A DNA stretch of 64,000 bases from Planomonospora sp. ID67723 (GCF_015711605.1 NZ_JABTEZ010000005.1:186001-250000); one strand, 5' to 3'; shown: positions 11,513-21,369, counted from the stretch's first letter. Numbers and translations: made by a program. The notes: a model not told the origin generated them from the letters alone.

Positions 11513-12477
11513 CAGGAGACGAGTCCCATTTCCGCGATGACCGCCTTGATCTTGCTCTGCTCTGCCGCCAGGAAGTCGGCGAAGGGCTGGCCGGTCTGGA
11601 AGACGTCGGTCCAGCCGTTCTTGGCCACCGCGTCCTTCCACGCCTGCGAGTCGTGCATCGCGGTCACCGTGTCGATCAGCTTCTTCTTGGCCTCCTCGTC
11701 CAGCCCGCCGGGCGCGACGAACCCGCGCCAGTTGGCCAGCTCGACGTCCAGGCCGCCCTCCTTCAGCGTGGGCGCGTCCACGGCGGCGAGCCGCGCCGGG
11801 GAGGAGACGCCGAGGGCCCGCAGCTTGCCGGACTTCACGTGCTCGGCGAACTCGCCGATGCCGGAGATGCCCATCGCGACCTTGTTGCCCAGCAGCGCGT
11901 TGAGCGCCTCGCCGCCACCGGAGTGCGCGACGTAGTTGACCTGCTTGGGGTCGATCCCGGCGGCCTTGGCCATCAGCCCCGCGACGATGTGGTCGGTGCC
12001 GCCGGCCGAACCGCCCGCGATGGCGATCTTCGCGGGGTCGGCCTTCCACGCGGTCACCAGGTCGGCCAGGGTCGCGTACGGCGACTCCGCCGGGACCACG
12101 ACGATCTCGTACTCCTCGGTGAGCTTCGCGATGGGCGTGGTCTCGGCCAGGGTGACCTTCGACTTGTTCTGCTCCACCGCGCCCACCATGACCAGGCCCA
12201 TGGTCATCAGCAGGTTGCCGTTGCCCTTCTCGCCGGCCAGCTGGGCCAGGCCGATGGTGCCGCCCGCGCCGGGGACGTTGTAGACCTCGACCCTGCGGGA
12301 CGGGTCGGCGGCCTTGAGCGCCTGCTCCGCCGTACGGGCCGTCTGGTCCCAGCCGCCGCCGGGCGAGGCGGGGGCCATGATCTTCAACGCGCTGGTGCCG
12401 GACTCCGTGCCCGAACCGCACGCGGTGAGAGCGGCGACGGACAGGACCGCCAGGGCGGCGAGTCTCCGAAGACCCAT
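11512..12477 (-). CDS. tctC: Tricarboxylate-binding lipoprotein of TTT transporter
   Basis: A 321-residue TctC/Bug-family solute-binding protein. It begins with a lipoprotein signal peptide with lipobox LTAC, the modified Cys being residue 20. The family core is visible: [14 protein letters not shown] near the mature N-terminus, [15 protein letters not shown] and [17 protein letters not shown]. It captures a carboxylate outside the membrane for TctAB. ATG at 12477 is preferred over ATG at 12483 because AGGAG lies seven bases before it. First gene of the operon; its promoter lies in 12478-12662, opposite the sensor kinase. Confidence 0.92.
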   Translation of the reverse strand: MGLRRLAALAVLSVAALTACGSGTESGTSALKIMAPASPGGGWDQTARTAEQALKAADPSRRVEVYNVPGAGGTIGLAQLAGEKGNGNLLMTMGLVMVGAVEQNKSKVTLAETTPIAKLTEEYEIVVVPAESPYATLADLVTAWKADPAKIAIAGGSAGGTDHIVAGLMAKAAGIDPKQVNYVAHSGGGEALNALLGNKVAMGISGIGEFAEHVKSGKLRALGVSSPARLAAVDAPTLKEGGLDVELANWRGFVAPGGLDEEAKKKLIDTVTAMHDSQAWKDAVAKNGWTDVFQTGQPFADFLAAEQSKIKAVIAEMGLVS

Positions 12478-12662
12478 GGTCATTCTCCTGACAACGTGAG
12501 GAAAAGCGTGGTGAGGATGGTGGGCGCCGCAGGCCACGGTGTCGATGCTTTGCGTGCTTGCCGTCGTATCGGTCGTATTGGTCATGCGCGCACCTGGCCG
12601 GACCGCGATCCCGCCGTTACCTCCGGATGCTTTCATGAGTACCCTGACCAGGGAGTTCACTC

Positions 12663-14273
12663 GTGCGACATATCCTCAACGCCTCCCTCGGCACTCAGTT
12701 GTTCATGCTCCAGGTGATGATCGTCTTTCTCTCCGCGGGCGGCACGGCGGGTGTCTGGATGGAGCACACCCGCGACCAGCTCGACCGGCAGCACCAGCAG
12801 AGGGCTCTGGCGATCGCCGAGGCGGTGGCCGGGCTGCCCGAGGTGCGCGAGGCGTTCACGCATTCCCGGCCGGAGCTCGTGCTGCAGCCGATCGCGGCCG
12901 GGGTGCAGGCCGCCACCGGCGCCGACTACGTGGTGATCGCCAACCGCGACCAGGTCCGCTACGCCCACCCCAACCCGGCGCTGATCGGCAGGCGGCTGTC
13001 CACCGACGGCTCGGAGGTCCTCACCAGCGGTCGTCCCTGGACCGGCACCCAGACCGGCACCCTCGGCCGCTCGGTGCGCGGCAAGGCCCCGATCCTCGAC
13101 GCCTCCGGCGCGGTCATCGGCCTGACCTCGGTCGGGGTGCTGGAGGAGACCGTCGCGGGCCAGCTCGACGCCGCGCTGCCGCCGCTGCTCTGGACCGTGC
13201 TGGCCGTGCTCGTCGCCGGGTCGGCCGGGGCCGCGCTGATCGTCCGGCGGGTCCGCAGGCAGACCTTCGGCCTCGAACCCGGGGAGATCGCCGCCCTGCT
13301 GGAACAGCGCGAGGGCGTGCTGCACGGGGTGAAGGAGGGGGTGCTCGCCCTCGACCTGCAGGGCAGGGTGACCCTGATCAACGACGCCGCCCGCGACCTG
13401 CTCGGGCTGTCCCCGCGCGACGTCGGCAGGGGGATCACCGAGATGCCGCTCTCGGACCGGATGCGGGACGTGCTGGCCGGGGAGGACCCGGGTGACGACA
13501 GGGTCGTCCTCCACCACGACCGGGTTCTCGTGCTCAACCGCATGCCGGTGGCCGTCCGCGAGCAGCGCAGCGGCTGGGTGGTCACCCTGCGCGACCGGAC
13601 CGAGCTGGTACGGCTGGCGCACGCGCTCGACCAGGCCAGCAGCACCACCGACGCGCTGCGCGCCCAGGCCCACGAGTTCGCCAACCGGATGCACACCGTG
13701 GTGGGCCTGCTGGAACTGGGTGAGCACGAGACGGCGATCAGCTACATCACCCGGACCACCGAGGCCTACGGCCGCCATGCGGCCGGGATCCGCGAGAAGG
13801 TCGCGGACCCGACCCTGGCCGCGTTGCTGCTGGCCAAGTCGGCGGAGGCGGCCGAGCGGGGCGCGTCCCTGGTGCTCGCCGGCGACTCCCGGGTCGAGGA
13901 GGGCGCGCTCGGCGACCCGCGCGACGCCGTGCTGGTCGTGGGCAACCTGGTGGCCAACGCCCTGGACGCGCTGGAGGAGGCGGGGGGCACGGTGGAGGTG
14001 TCGGTCCGCACCGAGAAGGACGGCCTGCACGTCCGGGTCGGCGACTCCGGCCCGGGGATCGGTCCCGGCCTCGCCGACGAGGTGTTCCGCGAGGGCTTCA
14101 CCACCAAGGCCGCCCACTCCGGCCCGCGCGGCCTCGGACTGGCCCTGACCCGGCAGGCATGCCTGCGCCGCGGCGGCTGGGTACGGGTGCACAACGCGGG
14201 CGGCGCCGTCTTCACCGCCCTGCTGCCCCGGCGCGAGGAGGTTCCGCGAGGGGGCGCCGGTGCACTGGAGTGA
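12663..14273 (+). CDS. CitA/DctS-type sensor histidine kinase
   Basis: A 536-residue membrane kinase: TM1 about 10-30, an extracytoplasmic PAS-like sensor (about 35-175), TM2 about 180-200, a cytoplasmic PAS (about 215-300), dimerisation helix with the likely phosphorylated His337 (QAHEFANRMH), and an ATPase domain with N box (GNLVANALDALEE) and G boxes (GDSGPGIG, GPRGLGLAL). This is the organisation of carboxylate sensors CitA/DcuS. The GTG start has AGGGAG seven bases upstream. It is divergent from tctCBA, so it probably senses the substrate of that transporter. A response regulator follows. Confidence 0.92.
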   Translation: MRHILNASLGTQLFMLQVMIVFLSAGGTAGVWMEHTRDQLDRQHQQRALAIAEAVAGLPEVREAFTHSRPELVLQPIAAGVQAATGADYVVIANRDQVRYAHPNPALIGRRLSTDGSEVLTSGRPWTGTQTGTLGRSVRGKAPILDASGAVIGLTSVGVLEETVAGQLDAALPPLLWTVLAVLVAGSAGAALIVRRVRRQTFGLEPGEIAALLEQREGVLHGVKEGVLALDLQGRVTLINDAARDLLGLSPRDVGRGITEMPLSDRMRDVLAGEDPGDDRVVLHHDRVLVLNRMPVAVREQRSGWVVTLRDRTELVRLAHALDQASSTTDALRAQAHEFANRMHTVVGLLELGEHETAISYITRTTEAYGRHAAGIREKVADPTLAALLLAKSAEAAERGASLVLAGDSRVEEGALGDPRDAVLVVGNLVANALDALEEAGGTVEVSVRTEKDGLHVRVGDSGPGIGPGLADEVFREGFTTKAAHSGPRGLGLALTRQACLRRGGWVRVHNAGGAVFTALLPRREEVPRGGAGALE

Positions 14274-14326
14274 GGAGCGAAGGGGCCTGCGAGGGGGCGC
14301 CGGTGCACTGGACCGAGGAGCGAAGG
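14246..14326 (+). repeat. 43-bp-period tandem duplication at the kinase 3' end
   Basis: A 38-bp unit (starts GCGAGGGGGCGCC, ends GAGGAGCGAAGG) at 14246-14283 recurs at 14289-14326 with two changes. The first copy holds the last codons and the TGA of the kinase; in the second TGA has become CGA, and its tail (AAGGAG) serves as the ribosome binding site of the response regulator. Confidence 0.85.
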
Positions 14327-14336
14327 AGCGCAGCGG

Positions 14337-15074
14337 ATGAGCGACGAGGGAAGGCGCCGGTCACCGGCCCCCGAGCCGCGGCGTGAAGCGTCGCCGTCGG
14401 CGCAGATCAAGGTGCTCGTGGTGGACGACGACTTCATGGTGGCCAGGATCCACAGCGGTTACGTGGCACGGGTGCCCGGCTTCACAGTGGTCGGCGCCGT
14501 GCACACCGGGGGAGCGGCGGTGGCGGCGGTGGCGCAGCACCGGCCGGACCTGGTGCTGCTCGACATCTACCTGCCGGACATGTCGGGACTCGACGTGCTC
14601 AGGACGCTGAGAGGGGCCCGCCACCCCGTCGACGTGCTGGTCATCACCGCCGCCCGCGACGTGGCCACGGTCCGCGCGGCCATGCACGGCGGCGCGGTGA
14701 ACTACCTGATCAAGCCTTTCACGGCCGGTGCGCTCACCGAGCGGCTGGAGCAGTACGCAGCCGCCCGCCGGCAGTTCGCCGCGATCGGTTCCGAGGTCGG
14801 CCAGGAGGAGGTGGACCGGCTGTTCGGCGCCGCGGGCGGGGGTCTGCCCCCCCTGCCCAAGGGGCTCTCCACCACCACCTGCGCGCTGGTCGCCGACGCG
14901 CTCAGGGAGGCGGACACCGACCTGTCGGCGGCCGAGGCGGCGGCGCTCACCGGGCTGTCGCGGGTCAGCGCCCGGCGTTACCTGGAGTACCTGTGCGCGG
15001 CCGGTCAGACGGAGCTCCGCCCCAGGTACGGCACCGCGGGCCGGCCGGAACACCGCTATCGGTGGACAGGCTGA
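14337..15074 (+). CDS. CitB/DctR-type response regulator
   Basis: A 245-residue regulator with receiver domain (acidic pair around Asp30-Asp32, phosphoacceptor Asp76 in LLDIYLPD, Lys126 in LIKPF) and a C-terminal winged-helix-like DNA-binding domain (STTTCALVADALRE to LTGLSRVSARRYLEYL), as in the CitB/DcuR family. The partner is the kinase just upstream. Start ATG at 14337 has AAGGAG about nine bases upstream. Expected target: the divergent kinase/tctC promoter region. A 22-residue disordered N-terminus precedes the receiver domain. Confidence 0.92.
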   Translation: MSDEGRRRSPAPEPRREASPSAQIKVLVVDDDFMVARIHSGYVARVPGFTVVGAVHTGGAAVAAVAQHRPDLVLLDIYLPDMSGLDVLRTLRGARHPVDVLVITAARDVATVRAAMHGGAVNYLIKPFTAGALTERLEQYAAARRQFAAIGSEVGQEEVDRLFGAAGGGLPPLPKGLSTTTCALVADALREADTDLSAAEAAALTGLSRVSARRYLEYLCAAGQTELRPRYGTAGRPEHRYRWTG

Positions 15075-15104
15075 TTTGTTACCCCTTTCAGGACACCTGT
15101 CCAC
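15062..15104 (+). terminator. Hairpin at the response-regulator 3' end
   Basis: Perfect 9-bp inverted repeat GTGGACAGG / CCTGTCCAC with a 25-base loop; the stop codon lies inside the loop. No T-tract. It could be a terminator or an operator just upstream of the VanW gene. Confidence 0.4.
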
Positions 15105-15161
15105 TGTTGTGGTTTAAGGTTGCCGGGGAGGAACGCTGCGAAGCAGGAGGAGACGGGGGCC

Positions 15162-17234
15162 GTGCGGAACGCCGGAAGGTCCATAGACCCGCCGACGGAT
15201 CCGTTCGCCGCGGTTCCGCTGCCGGCGCGTCCGGTCCGCCCCGGCGCCGCAGCCGGAGCCCGCGACCCGCAGGTCCCCCCGGGCAACGGGGGGCCGCGGC
15301 TGCCTCCGGGCGTCTCCCCCGACATCTTCGGCTCTCCCGGCACTCCCGGGCCGGGGTTCGACCGGCATGCCGGCCCCGGCTCCGGGGGACCCGTACTGCC
15401 GTCCGCGGCTCCGCCGCCCCAGCCCTGGCGGATGGCCGCTCCGCCGTCCGACCACCCCTTCGCGCCGCGGCCCCCGCAGGGCGACGCGCCGGTGCCCGGT
15501 GACGGCGGCCCGCCGCGAGCCGGTCTCCCGCGTCAGGAGGAGCCGCCCCCGCGCCGCCGGGGCCGCAGGCTCGCCGTCGCCGTCGTGATCCTCCTGGTCC
15601 TCGCCGCTCTGGCCTACGCGGTCCCCGCGGTCGCCATGTCCGGCAAGATCCTCCCCGGCTCGCAGGTCCGGGGCGTCGACATCGGCGGGCTGACCGCGAC
15701 CGAGGCGGCCGACCGGCTCAGGGAGCGGCTGGCCGAACCGGCGGGCAAGGCGATGTCCCTGAAGGCCCTCGGCAAGGACTACACGCTGGATCCGGCCCAG
15801 GCCGGTCTCGAACTCGACGTCGTCGCCACCGTCGACCAGGCGCCCAGCGACTTCCCCTCTCCCGCCGAGGTCTGGCGCGCGCTCACCGGCACCACCGAGC
15901 TGGCGCCCAGGGCCGCGGTCGATCGAGAGCTGCTGCAGGCCGGTGTCGAGGAGCTGGCCCGGAAGATCGACCGGAAGGTGGTCGAGGGCTCGGTCGGCTT
16001 CGATGGCCTCGAACCCGTGGTCGTGAAGCCCCGGGACGGCCGTGAGCTGGAGCGGGAGGCGGCGGCCGACACCATCGAGAAGGCCTTCCTCGGCCCCGGC
16101 GGCCCGGTCGAGCTGCCGGTCACCGTGATCAAGCCCAAGGTCACGGCCGCCGTGGTCGCGAAGGCCGCCGCCGCGGCGAAAGAGGCGCTGTCCGGCCCGA
16201 TCACCCTGACCCACGAGGGGAAGCGGACGCAGCTCCCGGTCGAGACCATCGCCGCCCACCTGTCCTTCGAACCCGACGACTCCGGCGGCATGCGCCCGGT
16301 GTTCAACGCCCGCAGCGCCCTCGCCTCCGTCGAGGGGAACCTCGTCGACCCGGCCCAGGCGCCCCGGGAGCCGACCTTCCAGATCGTCGGGAACAAGCCC
16401 AAGCTGGTTCCCGGCCGCAGGGGCAAGGGCGTGGACGACGAGAAGCTCGCCGCGGACGTGGCCAAGCTGATCGCCGAGGGCGGCGACCGTACGATCGCGG
16501 TCACCCTCACGACGGTCAAGCCCCGCACCTCCCTGGCCGAGATGCGCAAGCTCGGCATCAAGGAGAAGATCAGCGAGTTCACCACGATGTACCCCTGCTG
16601 CGTGCCGCGGGCGACCAACATCCAGACGATCGCCAAGCTCCTGGACGGCCACCTGGTCAAGCCCGGTGAGACCTTCTCGCTCAACGGCGTGGTCGGTCAG
16701 CGTGACAAGGCCCGGGGCTTCGTCGAGGCTCCCATGATCCAGGGCGGCAGGCTGATCCCCTCCGTCGGCGGCGGCATCTCCCAGTACGTCACGACGATGT
16801 ACAACGCCGTGTTCTTCGGCGGCCTCCAGGACGTCCAGCACATGGCGCACGAGTTCTACATCTCGCGCTACCCCGCGGGCCGCGAGTCCACGGTCTCCTG
16901 GCCCCAGCCCGACTTCCGCTGGAAGAACGACTCCGACTACGGCGTGCTGGTGAAGTCCTCCGCGACGGGCACCTCGGTCACGGTCGCCTTCTGGAGCACC
17001 AAGCGCTACGACATCGAGTCCGTCTCCTCCGAGCGCTACAACCCCACGCAGTTCGAGCGCAAGACCGACAGCGGACCCGACTGCATCCCGATGACCGGCC
17101 AGCCGGGGTTCACCATCGACGTGACCCGGATCTTCAAGCAGGACGGCAAGGAGGTCAAGCGGGAGAAGAAGACGACCGTCTACAAGCCCGAGCTCGACCT
17201 CAAGTGCGTCTCCGAGCCCACCGAGGACGAGTGA
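15162..17234 (+). CDS. VanW domain membrane-anchored cell-surface protein
   Basis: A 690-residue protein: a Pro-rich disordered cytoplasmic N-terminus (1-135), one membrane segment (about 139-160, LAVAVVILLVLAALAYAVPAV), then extracytoplasmic peptidoglycan-binding-like repeats of the PG_binding_4 type (about 165-460) and a VanW domain (about 465-620: CCVPRATNIQTI, KPGETFSLNGVVGQRD, GGRLIPSVGGGISQYVTTMYNA). VanW proteins are linked to cell-wall metabolism, but their reaction is unknown; no vancomycin-resistance genes are near. The GTG at 15162 is chosen for AGGAGGAG nine bases upstream; a TTG at 15120 would add 14 residues. Confidence 0.88.
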   Translation: MRNAGRSIDPPTDPFAAVPLPARPVRPGAAAGARDPQVPPGNGGPRLPPGVSPDIFGSPGTPGPGFDRHAGPGSGGPVLPSAAPPPQPWRMAAPPSDHPFAPRPPQGDAPVPGDGGPPRAGLPRQEEPPPRRRGRRLAVAVVILLVLAALAYAVPAVAMSGKILPGSQVRGVDIGGLTATEAADRLRERLAEPAGKAMSLKALGKDYTLDPAQAGLELDVVATVDQAPSDFPSPAEVWRALTGTTELAPRAAVDRELLQAGVEELARKIDRKVVEGSVGFDGLEPVVVKPRDGRELEREAAADTIEKAFLGPGGPVELPVTVIKPKVTAAVVAKAAAAAKEALSGPITLTHEGKRTQLPVETIAAHLSFEPDDSGGMRPVFNARSALASVEGNLVDPAQAPREPTFQIVGNKPKLVPGRRGKGVDDEKLAADVAKLIAEGGDRTIAVTLTTVKPRTSLAEMRKLGIKEKISEFTTMYPCCVPRATNIQTIAKLLDGHLVKPGETFSLNGVVGQRDKARGFVEAPMIQGGRLIPSVGGGISQYVTTMYNAVFFGGLQDVQHMAHEFYISRYPAGRESTVSWPQPDFRWKNDSDYGVLVKSSATGTSVTVAFWSTKRYDIESVSSERYNPTQFERKTDSGPDCIPMTGQPGFTIDVTRIFKQDGKEVKREKKTTVYKPELDLKCVSEPTEDE

Positions 17235-17498
17235 CCGACGGTCTCCACACCCGCCCGGCACCGTGATCGGCGGTCAGGGCGCGTCCGGGCCGGCCGGTGG
17301 GCGGTCGGCGAGAGCGGCCTCTCCCTGGGTGCCCGTCCTTCGGAACGCCCGGCACACCGTGGTGTCCGCCGGGTCGGCCCTCGCGCCGGCGACCGTGACC
17401 GCCGCCTGACGGCCCCTGCGGCCGGCGCGTCCCTCCGACAGCCGGCACGGTGCCACGCGCCCGGAGGACCCGGTGGCGCGGCTTGGATAATGCGGTGC

Positions 17499-18407
17499 AT
17501 GAAGATCTGGGTCCCTTCCGAGGCCGCGGCCGATGTCCTGAGTGATCTGCCCGATGTGGAGTGCGTCGTCTACGACGGAACCGGACCGGTTCCCGGCGGG
17601 GTGGAGGAGGTCGAGGTCTGGGTGCCGCCGCTGGTGACGGTGCCGGACGTCCCGGGGCTGCTCGGCCGGATGCCCCGGCTGAAGCTGCTGCAGACCGTGA
17701 CGGCGGGCGTGGAGCCGTACCGGCCGCACCTGCCGGAGGGAGCCGTGCTCTGCAACGCGCGGGGGGTGCACGACGCGGGCACGGCGGAGTGGGCGGTGGG
17801 GGCGATGATCGCGGTGCTGCGGGAGTTCCCCGGGTTCGTCCGGGCCCAGGACCGGGCGGAGTGGACCTACCACCACACCGGGGTGCTGGCCGACTCCACC
17901 GTCTTGATCGTGGGATACGGCTCGATCGGCGAGGCGCTGGAGCGGCGGCTGGACGGGTTCGAGGTGGACGTGATCCGGGTGGCCAGGACCGCGCGGGGAA
18001 ACGTGCACGGCCAGGACGAGCTGCCCGAGCTGCTGCCGCGGGCGGACGTGGTGGTGCTGCTGGTCCCGGCCACGCCCGCCACCGCGGGACTGGTCGACGC
18101 GGACTTCCTCGCCGCGATGAAGGACGGCGCCCTGCTGGTGAACGCCGCCCGGGGAGGGGTGGTGGACACCGGCGCGCTCGTCGCCGAACTGGAGAAGGGC
18201 CGGATCACGGCGGCGCTCGATGTGACCGATCCGGAACCGCTGCCGCGGGACCACCCGCTGTGGACCGCCCCGGGGGTGTTCGTCACCCCGCATGTCGCGG
18301 GCAGCACTCCCGCCTCGGGGCGGCGTACGCTGAGGCTGCTCCGCTCACAACTGCTGCGTTATCTCGCAGGTGAGCCGCTCAAGAACATGATTACAGGCTC
18401 ATATTGA
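17499..18407 (+). CDS. D-2-hydroxyacid dehydrogenase (NAD-binding)
   Basis: A 302-residue enzyme of the D-isomer-specific 2-hydroxyacid dehydrogenase family, which reduces 2-keto acids to D-2-hydroxyacids or the reverse. Seen: Rossmann motif VGYGSIGEALERRL, catalytic Arg in NAARGGVVD, Glu in DPEPLP and His in TPHVAGST. The substrate is not predictable. The ATG at 17499 is preferred because GATAAT at 17486-17491 looks like a -10 box placed for a leaderless mRNA; ATG at 17490 overlaps that box. It is monocistronic, with about 260 bases of unassigned DNA before it. Confidence 0.88.
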   Translation: MKIWVPSEAAADVLSDLPDVECVVYDGTGPVPGGVEEVEVWVPPLVTVPDVPGLLGRMPRLKLLQTVTAGVEPYRPHLPEGAVLCNARGVHDAGTAEWAVGAMIAVLREFPGFVRAQDRAEWTYHHTGVLADSTVLIVGYGSIGEALERRLDGFEVDVIRVARTARGNVHGQDELPELLPRADVVVLLVPATPATAGLVDADFLAAMKDGALLVNAARGGVVDTGALVAELEKGRITAALDVTDPEPLPRDHPLWTAPGVFVTPHVAGSTPASGRRTLRLLRSQLLRYLAGEPLKNMITGSY

Positions 18408-18685
18408 CGGAGAAAGCCGACGGAGAAAGGAATCCGGACCGTGGCTGCTCCGTGACCTTACGTACGTATCGTTGTCTCCTGCGAGACTGATCGCTTGCAT
18501 GGTTATCAGAACGGTGACGACTGCGCTGTTGTCACCCCCCGTGCCGCCCGGAGAGTCCACACTGGCCGTGTGCTCCGCAGGGCGTGGAGGACGAGAGGTG
18601 AGGTGTCCCGCGATGGCATCGCGGGCGCGGCGGAGTGGAAGAGCGCCGCGGAGGCGAGACGGACCGAACACTGGATGGGCAACGA

Positions 18686-21352
18686 ATGATCCGCTGGCGT
18701 GACCCCCGGGTGTCGCTGACCGCTGCCGTGGGAACCGGCGCGGCGGGGCTCGTCGCCGCTCTCGCCGGTGGCGTCCCGGCCGTGGTCGCCGGAGCGGTGG
18801 CGGGCGTCGCGGCGGCCGCCGCCGCCGCGTTCTCCCTGCTCGTCGCGGCGTCGCGGGCGACCGGCCGCCGCAGGGCGCTGGCCTGGCGCTGGCTGGCCGC
18901 GGGCTCGATCACCTGGGCGGCGGGGGTCGGCGCCCGGCCGTTCGCGGACGGCACACCGTTCGCGGTGAACTTCGCCGACCTCGTGCTGCTCGTCGGCACG
19001 GCGATGCTCGCCGTCGGCACCGGCCTGTCCGCCGCCCGTCCCGCGTACGGGCGGGCGTTCCTGCGCGGCCTCGTCGACGCCTACGTCTGCGCGGCCTCCC
19101 TGTTCACGATCGCCTGGATCCTCGTGCTGGGCCCGGTCTACCGCGAGGCCGGCGGCGCGGCCGACTTCGCCGTCAACTTCTCCGCGCCGCTGCTCTGCCT
19201 GGTCCTCACCTGCGCGGTGGGTCCCTCGGTGGTGCCCGTCCGGCGATCGGCGTGGCCGGTCGGCCTGGCCGCGCTCGCCGTGCTCGCCGCCATCACCGTG
19301 GGCGAGACGGTCACCGCGCTGGCCAGGCTGGCGGGCGACGCCCCGCCGACGGCCGGGATCTGGTCGGCCCCGGTGGCGTTCCTGCTGCTCGCCGCGGTCC
19401 CCTGGAGCGGCCGTACGGTCCGCGCGGTGGACGCGGCCGACGGCCAGGAGCCGTCCGGCGAGGGTCCGGGCCTCTCGCTGCTCGCCGCGGTGCCGCTGGT
19501 CCTCGTCGCCGCGGCCACCGCCGTGGTGCTCCTGCGGGTGCTCGGCGGCAGGGTGGAGGGGCCCGTCCCGGTCCTGGCCCTCGTCTCGGCCTCCATCGTG
19601 GGGATCCTGGTGGTGCGCCTGTTCACGGCCTTCGTGGAGACCACCCGCATGAGACGCCTGATGGACCTCGGCGAGCGGCAGCTCCAGGACCTGGCCGAGA
19701 GCACCGGTGACGTGGTCCTGATCTGCGACTACGACGGCCTGGTGCACCGGATCGGCGAGGGCGTCGAGATCACGTACGGCTACCGCCCGGAGGAGCTGGT
19801 CGGCGGGTCGATCTTCGACTACATCCACCCGGAGGACGTTCCCGGGATCCAGCAGGCGCTGCGCGCGCTGGGCCCGGACGAGGAGCCGGCCGAGGGCAGC
19901 GGCGCCTGCATGATCGCCTGCAGGATCCGGGCGGCCGACGGCACCTGGCGGCCGACCGAGTCGGTGGCGACCCGGCACGTGCGCGGCGAGGACCTGCTGC
20001 TGGTCACCACCAGGGACGTCAGCGACGAGGAGGCCCTGCGCAACCAGGTCACCCACCTGACCTTCCACGACGGCATCACCGGCCTGCCCAACCGGGCCTA
20101 CTTCGAGGAGCGCACCAGGGAGGTGCTCGCCAGGCCCGGCGGGAGCCGAACCGCGGTGATCTTTCTCGACCTCGACGGCTTCACCTCGGTCAACGACTCG
20201 GTCGGCCACGCCAGTGGCGACTACCTGCTCGGCCAGGCGGCCCGCAGGCTCCGTGCCGCCGTACGGGTCGACGACACCCTGGCGCGGTGGGGCGGCGACG
20301 AGTTCGCGGTGCTGCTGGAGACGGGGGCGGACGCGCAGACGGCGGTGGACCTGGCGGAGCTGCTGATCCACACGGTCTCCTCGGAGCCGTTCCGGGTGGC
20401 CGACCGCGACATCGCGCTGACCGCGAGCGTCGGGGTGGCCTTCGCCGACGACGAGGTGTCCTCGGCGGATCTGATCCGCAACGCCGACGTGGCGATGGCC
20501 CGGGCCAAGGAGCTCGGCGGGCGCCGGGTCGAGGTGTTCGCCGCGCACATGCACGCCGACGTGGTGCGCCGCCTGGAGCTCGCCGCCGACCTGCAGCGGG
20601 CGCTGCTGGAGAACCAGTTCGCGATCGAGTACCAGCCGGTGGTGGACCTGGCCACCTCGCGCGTCACCGCCGTGGAGGCGCTGGTGCGGTGGTGGAAGGA
20701 GGGCGCGTTCGTGCCGCCGGAGCAGTTCCTCGGTCCGGCCGAGGACACCGGCCTGATCGTGCCGCTGAGCGAGTGGATCCTGCGTGAGGCCTGTCAGGAG
20801 GTCGCCGCCTGGCGGGCGTCGGGATGGGACATCGGCCTCTCGCTCAACCTGTCGGCCCGGCAGATCACCGCGCCGCGCTTCGTGGAGACCGTCGAGTCCG
20901 CGCTCGCCGAGAGCGGCCTGCCGCCCAGCGCGCTGACCCTCGAGGTGATCGAGGAGATGCTGGTCGAGGACGCAGAGGAGATCGTCACCCGCCTCTCCGA
21001 GCTGCGCGAGCTCGGGGTCCGGCTGGCCATCGACGATTTCGGCACCGGTTACGCCTCGCTGGCCTTCCTCCGCCAGCTTCCGGTGGACATGATCAAGATC
21101 GATCCGTCGTTCGTCTCCGGGCTGGGCCGTGACGAGACCCTGAGCCTGCTGACCCGCACGATCGTGCGGCTCGGTCACGACCTCGGGCTGATCGTGGTGG
21201 CCGAGGGCATCGAGCGTCCCGAGCAGCTCGAACTGCTTCGGGAGATGGGCTGCACGCGCGGGCAGGGCTATCTGGTGGCTCGGCCGATGGCCCCCCGGGG
21301 CGTCGACTCCCTGATGCCCGCCACCGCCTCCAGCCTGCGGGAAAGCGTCTGA
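18686..21352 (+). CDS. Membrane PAS-GGDEF-EAL protein
   Basis: An 888-residue protein: eight to ten hydrophobic segments (about 10-325), a PAS domain (about 337-440, STGDVVLICDYDGLVHRIG), a GGDEF domain with intact GGDEF at 536-540, and an EAL domain with EALVRW at 664, EVIEEML and DDFGTGYASL. All core c-di-GMP motifs are present. ATG at 18686 is preferred (GGATGGG six bases upstream); GTG at 18635 is possible. The stop lies three bases before the predicted ilvB operator. Both GGDEF-EAL genes of the window are unlinked to motility genes, which is usual for actinomycetes, where c-di-GMP acts on development. Confidence 0.9.
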   Translation: MIRWRDPRVSLTAAVGTGAAGLVAALAGGVPAVVAGAVAGVAAAAAAAFSLLVAASRATGRRRALAWRWLAAGSITWAAGVGARPFADGTPFAVNFADLVLLVGTAMLAVGTGLSAARPAYGRAFLRGLVDAYVCAASLFTIAWILVLGPVYREAGGAADFAVNFSAPLLCLVLTCAVGPSVVPVRRSAWPVGLAALAVLAAITVGETVTALARLAGDAPPTAGIWSAPVAFLLLAAVPWSGRTVRAVDAADGQEPSGEGPGLSLLAAVPLVLVAAATAVVLLRVLGGRVEGPVPVLALVSASIVGILVVRLFTAFVETTRMRRLMDLGERQLQDLAESTGDVVLICDYDGLVHRIGEGVEITYGYRPEELVGGSIFDYIHPEDVPGIQQALRALGPDEEPAEGSGACMIACRIRAADGTWRPTESVATRHVRGEDLLLVTTRDVSDEEALRNQVTHLTFHDGITGLPNRAYFEERTREVLARPGGSRTAVIFLDLDGFTSVNDSVGHASGDYLLGQAARRLRAAVRVDDTLARWGGDEFAVLLETGADAQTAVDLAELLIHTVSSEPFRVADRDIALTASVGVAFADDEVSSADLIRNADVAMARAKELGGRRVEVFAAHMHADVVRRLELAADLQRALLENQFAIEYQPVVDLATSRVTAVEALVRWWKEGAFVPPEQFLGPAEDTGLIVPLSEWILREACQEVAAWRASGWDIGLSLNLSARQITAPRFVETVESALAESGLPPSALTLEVIEEMLVEDAEEIVTRLSELRELGVRLAIDDFGTGYASLAFLRQLPVDMIKIDPSFVSGLGRDETLSLLTRTIVRLGHDLGLIVVAEGIERPEQLELLREMGCTRGQGYLVARPMAPRGVDSLMPATASSLRESV

Positions 21353-21354
21353 CA

Positions 21355-21369
21355 TCTCGGAAGCTGAGA
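21355..21369. promoter_or_regulatory. Predicted BCAA operator at ilvB
   Basis: TCTCGGAAGCTGAGA: inverted TCTC-N6-TGAGA, the same 15-base pattern found exactly at cimA and ndgR-leuC. It stands just before a possible -35 box TTGACG (21386-21391). Candidate site for the IclR regulator NdgR. Confidence 0.55.

Noticed and set aside
15162-17234. VanW gene as evidence of a vancomycin resistance cluster
   Set aside because: No vanHAX, vanRS or D-Ala-D-Lac ligase nearby; VanW-domain proteins are common in actinomycetes without resistance.
17274-17420. Coding-like minus-strand tail before the hydroxyacid dehydrogenase gene
   Set aside because: Only weak codon bias, no start of its own and it continues as antisense to the dehydrogenase gene; not enough to call a remnant.
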